Positions 1 to 8,283 of a stretch of 64,000 nt of DNA are shown here, piece by piece (within the stretch, counting starts at the first letter, position 1; each line of letters opens with the position of its first letter). The DNA is from Brevibacillus_H sp049846925 (GTDB lineage Bacteria > Bacillota > Bacilli > Brevibacillales > Brevibacillaceae), in assembly GCF_049846925.1 (NCBI RefSeq), contig NZ_JBNCMT010000030.1, forward strand, positions 6,007-70,006, in the 5' to 3' direction. A program made the translations under genes and the position numbers. Under the pieces are notes generated by a model. That model saw nothing but the letters and a program-made list of their open reading frames with translations, was not told the origin of the DNA and did no database searches.

Positions 1-1217
1 GTAGTATCCGGGGTCGAAAATACAACATTGTCATCTTTTGCTGACTGTTTGCGCCAATTAATATACGCTTGGGCTTCTGCGAAGTTCGATTGATCCAGCG
101 GCTCAAAGTAATAAGGCGACGTAGCCTGATAAAAGAATGCATGAATGATATTTGTTCCAAGGTAGTAAAACCATTCACTGCTCTCCCACTCCACGTCTCC
201 TTGATTCGCTTGTTTCATAATTTTGTTGTAGTGATAAAGAGCACTTCTTTTCCACAGTTCGTTAAATCGCTCTGGTGTGCGCTTTCGCAGCTCCTGGCCA
301 ATCGCAGCCCGCACCAGGTCATGAAAAATCCATCCTCTTTTCACCTTTCTTACAAACGACAGGTTAATCACGTCTGAAAACTCCGTGGATTGAACCGAAC
401 TGTCTACCACAAAGGAAAGGATATCCTGATTAAATTGCCGCAATACAGCAGCCGCTTCTACCAATTGACGCATTTGTTCGTTCGGTACTTCCTTTAGCCA
501 CAGTTGGACAACTACGGAAAAGATGTCTTCATCCGTTCCCATTCCGCTAACCTCTGAGGCATTGTAAGCAGCAAGGGATAAAGTGAGGGGATGCCCTTTT
601 GTTTTCTTCCAAATATCATACGTCAAGCTATCATCGATTTCGTACTTTTGCAGATACTCCTTCACTTCAGAGAAATTCAATTCTCCCAAAGGCATCCGAT
701 AGATCAGCTTGCGCCATGCAGGGGACAATAACCAGGAATTTTGCAGCGGATACCTGCCAGAGATAATACCGAGTATCCCCGGAGGCAGTTTCGGAAAGAA
801 ATGCTCCTTGAACCAGTGCTCCAGCTCGCCCAATTCCTCATAGGTATCGAAGACGAGGATTACTTTTTTGCGTGGAACTTCCTGATGCAGGAGATTTATA
901 CAATCGTTGATGGATGTAGAGGAACCAGATAGCGTCTGATTAAAACAGGATAAAATATGCCCACACAGTCCTTCTGGCGTATGGATAAAGTCCCTTGCGT
1001 CAATTTCCACATAGTTCACATCATGACCAATTGCTATGCGTCTGAACTCATCGAGCAGGAAACTCTTCCCCACACCGCCCATTCCAAAAATATTAATGAT
1101 CTTCTCTTGTCGCTTCCCAGTTAGAAACTGCATGAATGTTTCAATTTCTTGCTTACGACCAACTAAAAACTGCTTTTCAATATCATCAATGTCATTTTCA
1201 ACCCGTTCACTGTGCAT
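1..1217 (-). CDS. STAND/AAA_16-type P-loop ATPase, 3' end beyond window
   Basis: The frame is open from an ATG at 1217 to the left edge, about 405 codons, so the C-terminus is missing. Residues around 45-52 read GMGGVGKS, a clear Walker A, and about 60 residues later a hydrophobic strand ending VILVFD fits Walker B. The first part resembles the nucleotide-binding core of signal-transducing STAND ATPases, which usually carry a C-terminal sensor or TPR region. An AGGTGG ribosome site lies about 9 nt before the ATG. The effector domain is out of view, so whether it is a regulator or a defence-type NTPase cannot be decided. Confidence 0.7.
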   Translation of the reverse strand, partial: MHSERVENDIDDIEKQFLVGRKQEIETFMQFLTGKRQEKIINIFGMGGVGKSFLLDEFRRIAIGHDVNYVEIDARDFIHTPEGLCGHILSCFNQTLSGSSTSINDCINLLHQEVPRKKVILVFDTYEELGELEHWFKEHFFPKLPPGILGIISGRYPLQNSWLLSPAWRKLIYRMPLGELNFSEVKEYLQKYEIDDSLTYDIWKKTKGHPLTLSLAAYNASEVSGMGTDEDIFSVVVQLWLKEVPNEQMRQLVEAAAVLRQFNQDILSFVVDSSVQSTEFSDVINLSFVRKVKRGWIFHDLVRAAIGQELRKRTPERFNELWKRSALYHYNKIMKQANQGDVEWESSEWFYYLGTNIIHAFFYQATSPYYFEPLDQSNFAEAQAYINWRKQSAKDDNVVFSTPDT

Positions 1218-1355
1218 TGGCTAACCACCTAATTTTTGGATATACACTTTAGTATACAACCGATTTTATCCGAAGGTATAGTATTTTTCTGAATCTTCGT
1301 TTGTTACATTATATGAGCAAACAGCAAAAAAAAGGAAAAGAAAGGAAGTTATTGC

Positions 1356-1766
1356 ATGGGAGCTCGGTTTCTTAAAATCGCAGTTATTTATTTTCTAATT
1401 GGGGTCTTTATGGGAATGTTTATGTCGATGACTCAGCAATTCCAGTTCGCTCCATCACACGCTCACATCAACTTGTTGGGCTGGGTATCATTAGCTTTGG
1501 CAGGAGTCATTTATGTGTTATTTCCGAAAGCAGGAGAAAGTCGTCTGGGAAAATGGCATTTCTGGTTGCACAACCTTGGCTTGCCCGTGATGATGATTGG
1601 TCTCGTGGTTCTCGAATCAGGCAATCCAACAGTAGAACCAGTAATTGTGATTGGAGCGAATATTTTAACTGTAGGCATCATCCTGTTTGTGATTAACGTG
1701 TTGCTCAACGTCAAGGCTTCAGAGATTTCAATCAGCACCGCAAAGAAAGACAAATTTACAGCATAG
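1356..1766 (+). CDS. small four-TM membrane protein, cytochrome c oxidase subunit-like
   Basis: 136 aa with about four hydrophobic segments (near residues 7-25, 38-56, 72-87, 96-116) and a polar C-terminal tail. The stretch SHAHINLLGW at residues 34-43 is typical of small Bacilli proteins annotated as heme-copper-oxidase-like; the two histidines sit like metal ligands in a helix. AAAGGAAG precedes the ATG by 7 nt. The O-methyltransferase starts 15 nt after its stop, so the two are probably cotranscribed. The cellular role is unknown; the oxidase label reflects fold similarity only. Confidence 0.6.
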   Translation: MGARFLKIAVIYFLIGVFMGMFMSMTQQFQFAPSHAHINLLGWVSLALAGVIYVLFPKAGESRLGKWHFWLHNLGLPVMMIGLVVLESGNPTVEPVIVIGANILTVGIILFVINVLLNVKASEISISTAKKDKFTA

Positions 1767-1781
1767 ATCAGGAGAGATCGT

Positions 1782-2765
1782 ATGACACCCGACAACCAAT
1801 TGTTTCAAATGATTACAGGAAGATTTATTTCGCAGTGCCTTTATGTCGCAGCTTCTACTGGAGTAGCCGATTATCTGAAGGATGGTCCACGCAGCATCCA
1901 TGAGCTAGCCGTGGATACCTCGACGAATGAAAGAAATTTGTACCGCCTTTTACGCACATTAGCAAGCGTTGGTGTGTTTCAGGAAACCGAGAAGGGCATT
2001 TTTGAGCTTACCCCTATGGGTTCTCTTCTCCAGTCCGATGTTCGTGGTTCACTTCGAAACGCAGCAATCATGTATGGTTCCCCCTATCACGTTCAGGCCT
2101 GGGAAGAATTGCTCGAAAGTGTACAAACGGGAAAAACCGCATTTGCAAAGGCACATAACTCATCGGTCTTCGAATATTTTCAGGATCACCCGGATGATTT
2201 TCTGACGTTCTCCAAAACGATGACAGGACTATCTGATATGGTAAATGTTCCTGTATGTGAAAGCTATCATTTTTCTGAAATTCGTACAGTTATCGATATA
2301 GGCGGTGGTCATGGCAGCCTGTTACAGATGATTTTACAGAAGAATTCACATGTACACGGTGCCTTGTTTGATATGCCGCCCGTTCTCACTGGTGCTACAC
2401 CTATTGATCGCTGTGAATTTATCACGGGGAACTTTTTTGAATCGATTCCCGCAGGCTTTGATGCCTACCTGATGAAATTTGTCCTTCATGACTGGACTGA
2501 TGAGCAAGCCGTTCACATCCTAAGAAACTGTCGTCAAGCAATCCCTGACCATGGAAAACTTCTTGTGATCGAATATCTGATTCCAGAGGGAAATCAGCCA
2601 TCGCCTGCCAAATTGATTGATATCGAGATGATGGTGATGACAGGAGGCAAGGAACGGACGGAAGCTGAGTTTGGCAAACTCTTTGAAACTGCCGGATTTG
2701 AGTTAAACCGGGTGATTGCAACTCCTTCCCCTTTGGTCATTTTGGAAGCAGTTCCGAAACAATAA
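1782..2765 (+). CDS. SAM-dependent O-methyltransferase (plant-type/hydroxyneurosporene family)
   Basis: 327 aa, the usual length for the acetylserotonin/caffeate O-methyltransferase family. Residues 1-90 form the winged-helix dimerisation domain (ERNLYRLLRTLASVGVF). The SAM site is VIDIGGGHGSLL near residues 171-182, followed by the FDMPPVL acidic strand and KFVLHDWTDEQ, which carries the His-Asp catalytic region. Such enzymes methylate small aromatic or polyketide hydroxyls in the cytoplasm; the substrate is not visible. GGAGAG lies 6 nt before the ATG. Confidence 0.85.
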   Translation: MTPDNQLFQMITGRFISQCLYVAASTGVADYLKDGPRSIHELAVDTSTNERNLYRLLRTLASVGVFQETEKGIFELTPMGSLLQSDVRGSLRNAAIMYGSPYHVQAWEELLESVQTGKTAFAKAHNSSVFEYFQDHPDDFLTFSKTMTGLSDMVNVPVCESYHFSEIRTVIDIGGGHGSLLQMILQKNSHVHGALFDMPPVLTGATPIDRCEFITGNFFESIPAGFDAYLMKFVLHDWTDEQAVHILRNCRQAIPDHGKLLVIEYLIPEGNQPSPAKLIDIEMMVMTGGKERTEAEFGKLFETAGFELNRVIATPSPLVILEAVPKQ

Positions 2766-2777
2766 AAAATTACCTGT

Positions 2778-2800
2778 GCTGGCTCTATTACAGAGTCAGC
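2778..2800. terminator. possible weak terminator hairpin
   Basis: GCTGGCTCT and AGAGTCAGC form a 9-position stem with one mismatch and a 5-nt loop just after the O-methyltransferase. There is no good T-run on the plus strand. Confidence 0.35.
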
Positions 2801-2843
2801 ATTCGTGCTTGGAAAAAGCAAGTTCGATTGTGAATACGGCTGA

Positions 2844-2877
2844 TTGACAAGAATTAAGTTTAGATACTATACTAAAT
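2844..2877 (+). promoter_or_regulatory. MarR gene promoter with embedded operator; possibly leaderless
   Basis: TTGACA (2844-2849), an 18-nt spacer and TATACT (2868-2873) form a strong sigma-A promoter. An imperfect palindrome starting TTTAG and ending CTAAA (about 2859-2876) covers the -10. Almost the same sequence recurs before the downstream oxidoreductase at 3348-3368. Transcription would begin at about 2880, right at the MarR ATG (2881), so the mRNA may lack a leader. The element is probably bound by the MarR product. Confidence 0.6.
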
Positions 2878-2880
2878 TCC

Positions 2881-3330
2881 ATGGATAAATTCAATCAATC
2901 AAACAACAATTATCATGGAAGTCACCAAATTGGCCGACTGATTATGCAACTCAGGCGGCTTGAACGCCAACCCCAAGCTTTTGGGAAAGCAGGAACCTTG
3001 ACACCAAGCGAAATCCACACCATTGACGCGATCGGATATGATGGCGGTATTTTGATGAGTGAGCTGGCAACTCGCCTGGGCGTTACGAAAGGGGCCGTCA
3101 CACAGCTTATCGTACGTTTGGAAGCAAAAGGACTCGTGACTCGCACTCCGCATCCGACAGACTCAAGAGCAATTGTGATTTCACTAACCGACAAAGGAAA
3201 GGAGGCCTATACAGCCCACGAAGAAGTACATGTCCAATTTTATGAAAACCTTCGGAGTCAATTAAGCGAAAATGAGATTGAGATTTTCGAGAAGTGTATA
3301 GATAAATTATGTGATTTTCTCCAGAGATAA
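2881..3330 (+). CDS. MarR family transcriptional regulator
   Basis: 149 aa, normal MarR length. The winged-helix core runs through LTPSEIHTIDAI, MSELATRLGVTKGAVTQLI (recognition helix, about residues 59-77) and the wing RTPHPTDSRAIVISLTDKG, with the typical DxR motif. The ATG at 2881 has no ribosome site and sits at the expected transcription start; the next Met is residue 22. The same operator-like sequence precedes this gene and the following oxidoreductase, suggesting autorepression plus control of that gene. The ligand is unknown. Confidence 0.88.
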   Translation: MDKFNQSNNNYHGSHQIGRLIMQLRRLERQPQAFGKAGTLTPSEIHTIDAIGYDGGILMSELATRLGVTKGAVTQLIVRLEAKGLVTRTPHPTDSRAIVISLTDKGKEAYTAHEEVHVQFYENLRSQLSENEIEIFEKCIDKLCDFLQR

Positions 3331-3347
3331 ATTTTTTTTGCCCATTT

Positions 3348-3368
3348 AGTTTAGTAACTATACTATAT
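3348..3368 (+). promoter_or_regulatory. second copy of the MarR-operator/-10 element
   Basis: A 21-nt sequence differing from 2857-2877 at only three positions, including TATACT (3359-3364). It lies about 95 nt before the saccharopine-dehydrogenase-like gene. The -35 is poor (T-rich, near 3337-3342). Confidence 0.55.
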
Positions 3369-3461
3369 TGAAGCAAGCTCCATTATGCAGCATGTCCCCG
3401 CAGAGCAGCACTAGGGCTTGCCATAGTACAAACCACATTTTAGTAGCAGGGAGAGATTTTG

Positions 3462-4544
3462 ATGAAGGAACATATTGTCGTGGTTGGAGGGTATGGTCAT
3501 GTGGGGCAAACCATTTGCAGGGAGTTGGCAGAGATCTATCCGGGCAAAGTGTTTGCAGCAGGAAGGAGTTTAGAACGTGCAGAGCAGTTCTCCCTTTCAT
3601 CGGGTGGGAAGGTCAAACCGATGCAGTTGGATATTCGAGAGCCTGTTCATCCGGATGTTTGGAACTCCGTCAAACTGATCATTATGTGTCTGGACCAGGA
3701 AAACCCCGCCTTCGTCCAGTCTTGTTTCGAAACCGGAACTCATTATATAGACATTTCCGCAAACTCATCCTTTCTTTCTCAGGTGAAAAGCTTGCACTCA
3801 ATAGCCTCAGCAAATCACTCAACCGCCGTTCTAAGCATCGGTCTTGCGCCAGGTCTGACAAATCTGCTTGCTCTCCATGCTACTCGTCTAATGGATCAGA
3901 CTGAATTGATCGACATCAGCATTATGCTAGGTTTGGGAGATCAGCATGGGAAAGCAGCTATCGAATGGACAATCGATAACCTGAGCACCAGCTTTGAAGT
4001 CGTAGCAAATGGCAGCAAAGTAGCAGTTGCCAGCTTCACGGATGGCAAAGCTACCTATTTCGGATCAAACCTAGGACATAGAAAAGCCTACCGCTTTAAT
4101 TTCTCGGACCAACATTCTATTCCCGAGACACTAGGGATTCCATCGGTTTCCACACGTCTTTGTTTCGATTCCCCAGTAATGACACAGTTGCTTGCCTGGT
4201 TGAGAGCATCGGGAGTTTTTCGTTTGCTAAAGGCGAAGCCGTTTCGCAAGGCAGCCGTTCAATCATTCGGTAAACTACGATTCGGTAAAGAGATGTTTGC
4301 CCTAAAAATCGATGCTCGGGGCAAAAAGAATGGAAAGGACGTATTCATCGAGTGCTTCGCCCAAGGGAAAAACGAGGCGATTATTACTGCTAAGGTAGCT
4401 GCTGCTGTAGCAGATGTCGTTTATCGTTCCAATCTACCGCACGGGATTTATCATATTGACCAGTTGTTCGATTTGGAGCGTGTCATGCCTCTTCTAGAGC
4501 AAGTAGTTAAAATTAATACCGTTATGAATGGTAACTCGTCGTGA
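3462..4544 (+). CDS. saccharopine dehydrogenase family NAD(P)-binding oxidoreductase
   Basis: 360 aa from the ATG at 3462, which follows AGGGAGAG; an in-frame TTG directly before it is less likely. The N-terminus IVVVGGYGHVGQTICREL is a Rossmann GxGxxG-type nucleotide site, followed by AAGRSLERAEQ. Family members include saccharopine reductases and trans-acting enoyl reductases acting on amino-acid or lipid substrates; the substrate here cannot be named. It shares an operator-like sequence with the adjacent marR gene, so it is probably the main target of that regulator. A hairpin terminator follows at 4557. Confidence 0.75.
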   Translation: MKEHIVVVGGYGHVGQTICRELAEIYPGKVFAAGRSLERAEQFSLSSGGKVKPMQLDIREPVHPDVWNSVKLIIMCLDQENPAFVQSCFETGTHYIDISANSSFLSQVKSLHSIASANHSTAVLSIGLAPGLTNLLALHATRLMDQTELIDISIMLGLGDQHGKAAIEWTIDNLSTSFEVVANGSKVAVASFTDGKATYFGSNLGHRKAYRFNFSDQHSIPETLGIPSVSTRLCFDSPVMTQLLAWLRASGVFRLLKAKPFRKAAVQSFGKLRFGKEMFALKIDARGKKNGKDVFIECFAQGKNEAIITAKVAAAVADVVYRSNLPHGIYHIDQLFDLERVMPLLEQVVKINTVMNGNSS

Positions 4545-4556
4545 ATGAGAAAGAAA

Positions 4557-4592
4557 AACAAGGCATCCTCCACCTACATCAGATGCCTTGTT
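4557..4592. terminator. bidirectional terminator
   Basis: AACAAGGCATC (4557-4567) and GATGCCTTGTT (4582-4592) form an 11-bp perfect stem between convergent genes. A T-rich tail follows on the plus side and a T-rich stretch on the minus side. Confidence 0.8.
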
Positions 4593-4598
4593 TGCTTA

Positions 4599-5315
4599 TC
4601 AATCGCAGTCCAAATCTCGTAAGAACTTCTCTCTGTTCCCGAGAAAGCTCTTCGTAATGATATAGTGATCCGTTTGTTCATAGGCTACTTCTGAAATTGA
4701 TTCCTCAAAACTCAATATCTGAGCACCGGGAAAGCCCATCAGAATGGGAGAATGAGTGGCAATGATGAATTGAGCATTACAGTCTTTGACCAGATCACGA
4801 ATGATGCCGAGAAAAGCCAATTGTCTTGCGGGAGATAGCGCTGCCTCTGGTTCATCCAACAGGTAAATCCCTTTGTTTCGAAACCGATTGTGAAACAACG
4901 ATAAAAACGATTCTCCATGGGACTGTTTGTGCAAGGAGCGACTACCATACGCAGGAGACATGCCTACTTCTTCAAGGTAGGAAGCAAAGTGATAGAAGCT
5001 TTCCGCCCGAAAGAAGAAGCCGTTCGTGACTTTGGGGAGCCAGGATAAACGAATGTACTCACCCAATGTGGAGCTTGCCGCATCGACATGATAGCTATTG
5101 TTCCTGCTGCCTCCTGCTGTGTTAAAGCCACATTGGTAGGCGATTGCTTCTAACAAGGTTGATTTTCCTGACCCGTTTTCCCCTACAAAAAAAGTAACAC
5201 TATGGTTAATTTCGATCGTTTCGGTTTTGTCCAGCCATGGCAGGTTAAACGGATGGTTGTTTCTTTGCGCTGGAAAATTCCTTTTCAAGATCGAGATCTC
5301 TTTCAAATAATTCAT
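4599..5315 (-). CDS. ABC-type predicted ATPase (AAA family, YbjD/RecF-like)
   Basis: 238 aa. Walker A is GENGSGKST near residues 45-53, LLDEPEAALSP near 152-162 is the Walker B/D-loop, and the segment FIIATHSPILMGFPGA holds the switch histidine. This is the COG3910-type stand-alone ATPase, with no transmembrane segments. The biological role of the family is poorly known. The upstream thioesterase ends 18 nt before its start, so the two are probably one operon. Confidence 0.8.
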   Translation of the reverse strand: MNYLKEISILKRNFPAQRNNHPFNLPWLDKTETIEINHSVTFFVGENGSGKSTLLEAIAYQCGFNTAGGSRNNSYHVDAASSTLGEYIRLSWLPKVTNGFFFRAESFYHFASYLEEVGMSPAYGSRSLHKQSHGESFLSLFHNRFRNKGIYLLDEPEAALSPARQLAFLGIIRDLVKDCNAQFIIATHSPILMGFPGAQILSFEESISEVAYEQTDHYIITKSFLGNREKFLRDLDCD

Positions 5316-5333
5316 TGAGCTAACTCACCCTGC

Positions 5334-5819
5334 TTACTCTTTCTGTAAAAAGGTACTTGGCATTACCACAGCAATGACTTCGCCACGGGCACAAAGGGTG
5401 TCATTCGCATAGACCTCCGTTTGAACGCTCCACCTCTTGGGGTGGATTTCCTGTACAGTCCCGATCGCTTTCAAAGGAACGCCGTCTGGAGTTGGCGCTA
5501 GAAAATCAACTTTTAGGGACGCCGTCACAAAACGAGGCGGTTCCGATCCGTCTCCCGGCTCATGCCCATTCTTGCGATGCAATGCCAGCGCAGCCGATCC
5601 TGTTCCGTGACAATCGATTAACGAGGCAATCAGCCCGCCATAAACGAATCCCGGCAACGCCATATGATGAGTCTGCGGTATATAAATCGTTACCGTGTTC
5701 TCTCCTTGCCAACCTGTACGGAAATGATGACCGTCCTTGTTTAACCGACCACACCCGTAACACCAGGCAAAATCATCTGGATAATCATCCTGAATCGCAT
5801 GTACCACCTTTTCAATCAT
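5334..5819 (-). CDS. PaaI-like hotdog-fold thioesterase
   Basis: 161 aa. The stretch HMALPGFVYGGLIASLIDCHGTGSAALA has the glycine-rich hotdog helix with the acidic catalytic position (D in SLIDCHG). A C-x2-C motif (CYGCG) near residue 20 is common in this subfamily. It probably hydrolyses acyl-CoA; the substrate is unknown. GGGAGGGG precedes the ATG. It is followed on the same strand by the small ATPase. Confidence 0.75.
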   Translation of the reverse strand: MIEKVVHAIQDDYPDDFAWCYGCGRLNKDGHHFRTGWQGENTVTIYIPQTHHMALPGFVYGGLIASLIDCHGTGSAALALHRKNGHEPGDGSEPPRFVTASLKVDFLAPTPDGVPLKAIGTVQEIHPKRWSVQTEVYANDTLCARGEVIAVVMPSTFLQKE

Positions 5820-5869
5820 TGCTACCCCTCCCTTTTTTTGAAAAGTATACCATGTCTAGGTAGCAAAAC

Positions 5870-5896
5870 GCCCCATCCTCATTACATGGATAGGGC
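5870..5896 (-). terminator. topB terminator
   Basis: On the minus strand GCCCTATCC and GGATGGGGC form a stem with one G-U pair and a 9-nt loop, followed by GTTTTG, just after the topB stop. Confidence 0.65.
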
Positions 5897-5906
5897 GGTC
5901 TCCATT

Positions 5907-8105
5907 CTACTCATCCAGCTTCAGCTTAGCAAGCGCATCTCGTAAGGCCGTGTTCATCCCTTCCCCATCGGCCTTGTCCTGTTGTTTCAAGTAGTTCGAT
6001 ACTTCTTTCTTGGACACTTTGCTTCCCTTTTCCTTGTTTCTTCGTTCATTAAAGGTCGTCAGTTTTTCCCTATGTCCGCAACTGCACACAAAGATTTGTC
6101 CTTCGCCTTCTCCACGCAGCTCCAGCTTTTTACGGCATTGCGGGCATCTGGCATTCGTTACTTTAGCGACACCTTTCCGATAGCCGCATTCTCGATCCTG
6201 ACATACCTGCATTTTACCCTTTTTGCCGTTTACCTCTAATAAAAACTTCCCACACTCGGGACACTTCGTCCGGGTCAGGTTATCATGTCTGAATTTCTTG
6301 TCACTGTACTTGATCTCCTGCACCACTGTTTTTGCGTAGTTTTTCATATCAGCGATAAATGCCTGTTTATTGAGTGTACCCTTGGCGATTTGCCCGAGCT
6401 TCCGCTCCCACTCTGCCGTTAACGTAGGGGACTGCAGCTCCTTTGGAACCAATTCGAGAAGCTGCTTTCCTTTTGAGGTGATAAAGATGCTTCTTCCCTT
6501 CTTCTCGATCAAGAAACTGTTGAACAGCTTCTCAATAATATCGGCACGAGTCGCTACCGTTCCCAGCCCACCCGTTTCCCCGATTGTCTTCACTAGTTCT
6601 TTGTCCTCGTTATTCATATATTTTACCGGGTTTTCCATGGCAGACAGCAGACTTGCCTCGTTAAATGGCTCTGGAGGTTTCGTCTCTCCCTTTGTCTCGG
6701 AAAGGGACGTAATGGCTAACCGATCACCTTTATTGATCGTTGGCAATAATTGTTCGGTTATGCCGTCTTTGGTTTCCTCTTCTTCCACATCATGCTCGTA
6801 AACTTCTTTCCAGCCAGGAGCAAGCACCCGCTTTCCCTTTGCTACAAAGATTTCTTCACCAATCTTTGCTCTGATGGTCGTCTGTTCATATTCAAAAGGT
6901 GGTGACAGAACGGCCAGGAAGCGCTTGACTACAAGATCAAAAATCTTTCGTTCCTTGTCACTCAGCTTTCCGAGGAAAACTGGCTGTTCCGTCGGGATAA
7001 TGGCATGGTGATCGGAAACTTTGCTGTCATCGACGAACGACTTGTTAGGATGAATCGGCGTGCGCAGGATTTTAGCCACCACCGGAGCATAGGGCTTCAC
7101 TTGAATGGCTTGCAGGCGATCCTTCAAGGTATCTACGATGTCGGATGACAGGTAACGGGAGTCCGTACGAGGATACGTCAGCACCTTGTGATTTTCATAG
7201 AGTCCTTGCATAATCGACAGCGTCTCTTTTGCCGAATAGCCGAAAAGCTTATTTGCATCCCGCTGCAGTTCAGTCAAATCGTACAGTTGTGGAGCAAAGC
7301 TCTTTTTATTTGTTTTGGATACGTCTATTACTTCGGCACTTTTGTTTTTTGACGAAGACAAGACTTGATCTCTCTTCTCTCGGGAAAACGTCCGTACGTC
7401 CTTCGTTTGGCTATCCTGCCATTGCAGTCGCAGCTTATTTGCAGCTACGGCGACCACTCCATAAAATTCTTTCGGAATAAAGCTTCGAATCTCTTCTTCT
7501 CTCTTGGCAATGATCGCAAGTGTCGGTGTCTGCACTCGCCCGCAAGAGAGCTGGGCATTATGCTTGCACGTCAAAGCACGTGTCGCATTGATGCCTACCA
7601 CCCAATCAGCTTCGGCTCGGGCAACAGCCGATGCGTACAGATTCTCGTATTCCTTGCCGGGTTTCAGATTACGGAATCCGTCTTTGATCGCCTTGTCCGT
7701 AACCGAGGATGTCCACAGTCGTCTGATCGGCTTTTTGACGTGAGCCATTTCGAGAATCCATCTGCCGACAAGCTCCCCTTCACGACCGGCATCCGTAGCA
7801 ATGACAATCTCCTTTACATCATTGCGGGTACATTGCTTTTTGACGATTTGAAATTGCTTGCTGCTCTCTTTAATGACAACCAGCTTCATCGACGAAGGGA
7901 GAATCGGCAATTCCTCCAGACGCCATGAACGGTACTGCTCACCATACACCTCGGGATCAGCCAGCGTAACGAGATGGCCCAACGCCCACGTCACGATGTA
8001 TTTTTCCCCCTCAAAAAATCCATTTCCTTTCTGATTGCATTGCATAACTCGTGCTATATCACGTCCGACGGAAGGCTTCTCCGCCAATATCAAAGTCTTG
8101 CTCAT
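5907..8105 (-). CDS. topB: DNA topoisomerase III
   Basis: 732 aa from the ATG at 8105, chosen because GAAAGGAAG lies just upstream and MSKTLILAEKPSVGRDIA is the canonical type IA N-terminus (Toprim domain). DAGREGELV holds the Toprim acidic residues. TYPRTDSRYLS near residue 315 carries the active-site tyrosine. The C-terminus has two zinc-ribbon segments (CPECGKFLLE.., CPQCRKKLEL..) and a basic tail. It relaxes negative supercoils and decatenates DNA by single-strand passage. Length and motifs are intact. Confidence 0.95.
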   Translation of the reverse strand: MSKTLILAEKPSVGRDIARVMQCNQKGNGFFEGEKYIVTWALGHLVTLADPEVYGEQYRSWRLEELPILPSSMKLVVIKESSKQFQIVKKQCTRNDVKEIVIATDAGREGELVGRWILEMAHVKKPIRRLWTSSVTDKAIKDGFRNLKPGKEYENLYASAVARAEADWVVGINATRALTCKHNAQLSCGRVQTPTLAIIAKREEEIRSFIPKEFYGVVAVAANKLRLQWQDSQTKDVRTFSREKRDQVLSSSKNKSAEVIDVSKTNKKSFAPQLYDLTELQRDANKLFGYSAKETLSIMQGLYENHKVLTYPRTDSRYLSSDIVDTLKDRLQAIQVKPYAPVVAKILRTPIHPNKSFVDDSKVSDHHAIIPTEQPVFLGKLSDKERKIFDLVVKRFLAVLSPPFEYEQTTIRAKIGEEIFVAKGKRVLAPGWKEVYEHDVEEEETKDGITEQLLPTINKGDRLAITSLSETKGETKPPEPFNEASLLSAMENPVKYMNNEDKELVKTIGETGGLGTVATRADIIEKLFNSFLIEKKGRSIFITSKGKQLLELVPKELQSPTLTAEWERKLGQIAKGTLNKQAFIADMKNYAKTVVQEIKYSDKKFRHDNLTRTKCPECGKFLLEVNGKKGKMQVCQDRECGYRKGVAKVTNARCPQCRKKLELRGEGEGQIFVCSCGHREKLTTFNERRNKEKGSKVSKKEVSNYLKQQDKADGEGMNTALRDALAKLKLDE

Positions 8106-8283
8106 ATGTAACTTCCTTTCAATCGGGTTACTATTGCCCCGGTTGTTCATCTATGGTAAGCTTCGCAGTGTTTGCCCCTCCTGTCAAATCAGGAAAAAAA
8201 TGTGCAACAAACACGGGAGTTACACGTCTACATCTAATAGAGAGAGTTGTCAGAATATCAACTAGTTTTGGAGGATTCTAAGA

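Noticed and set aside
3368..3904. 178-codon plus-strand frame overlapping the saccharopine-dehydrogenase-like gene
   Set aside because: Composition is cysteine- and arginine-rich with no family pattern, and the overlapping frame has a clear Rossmann motif.
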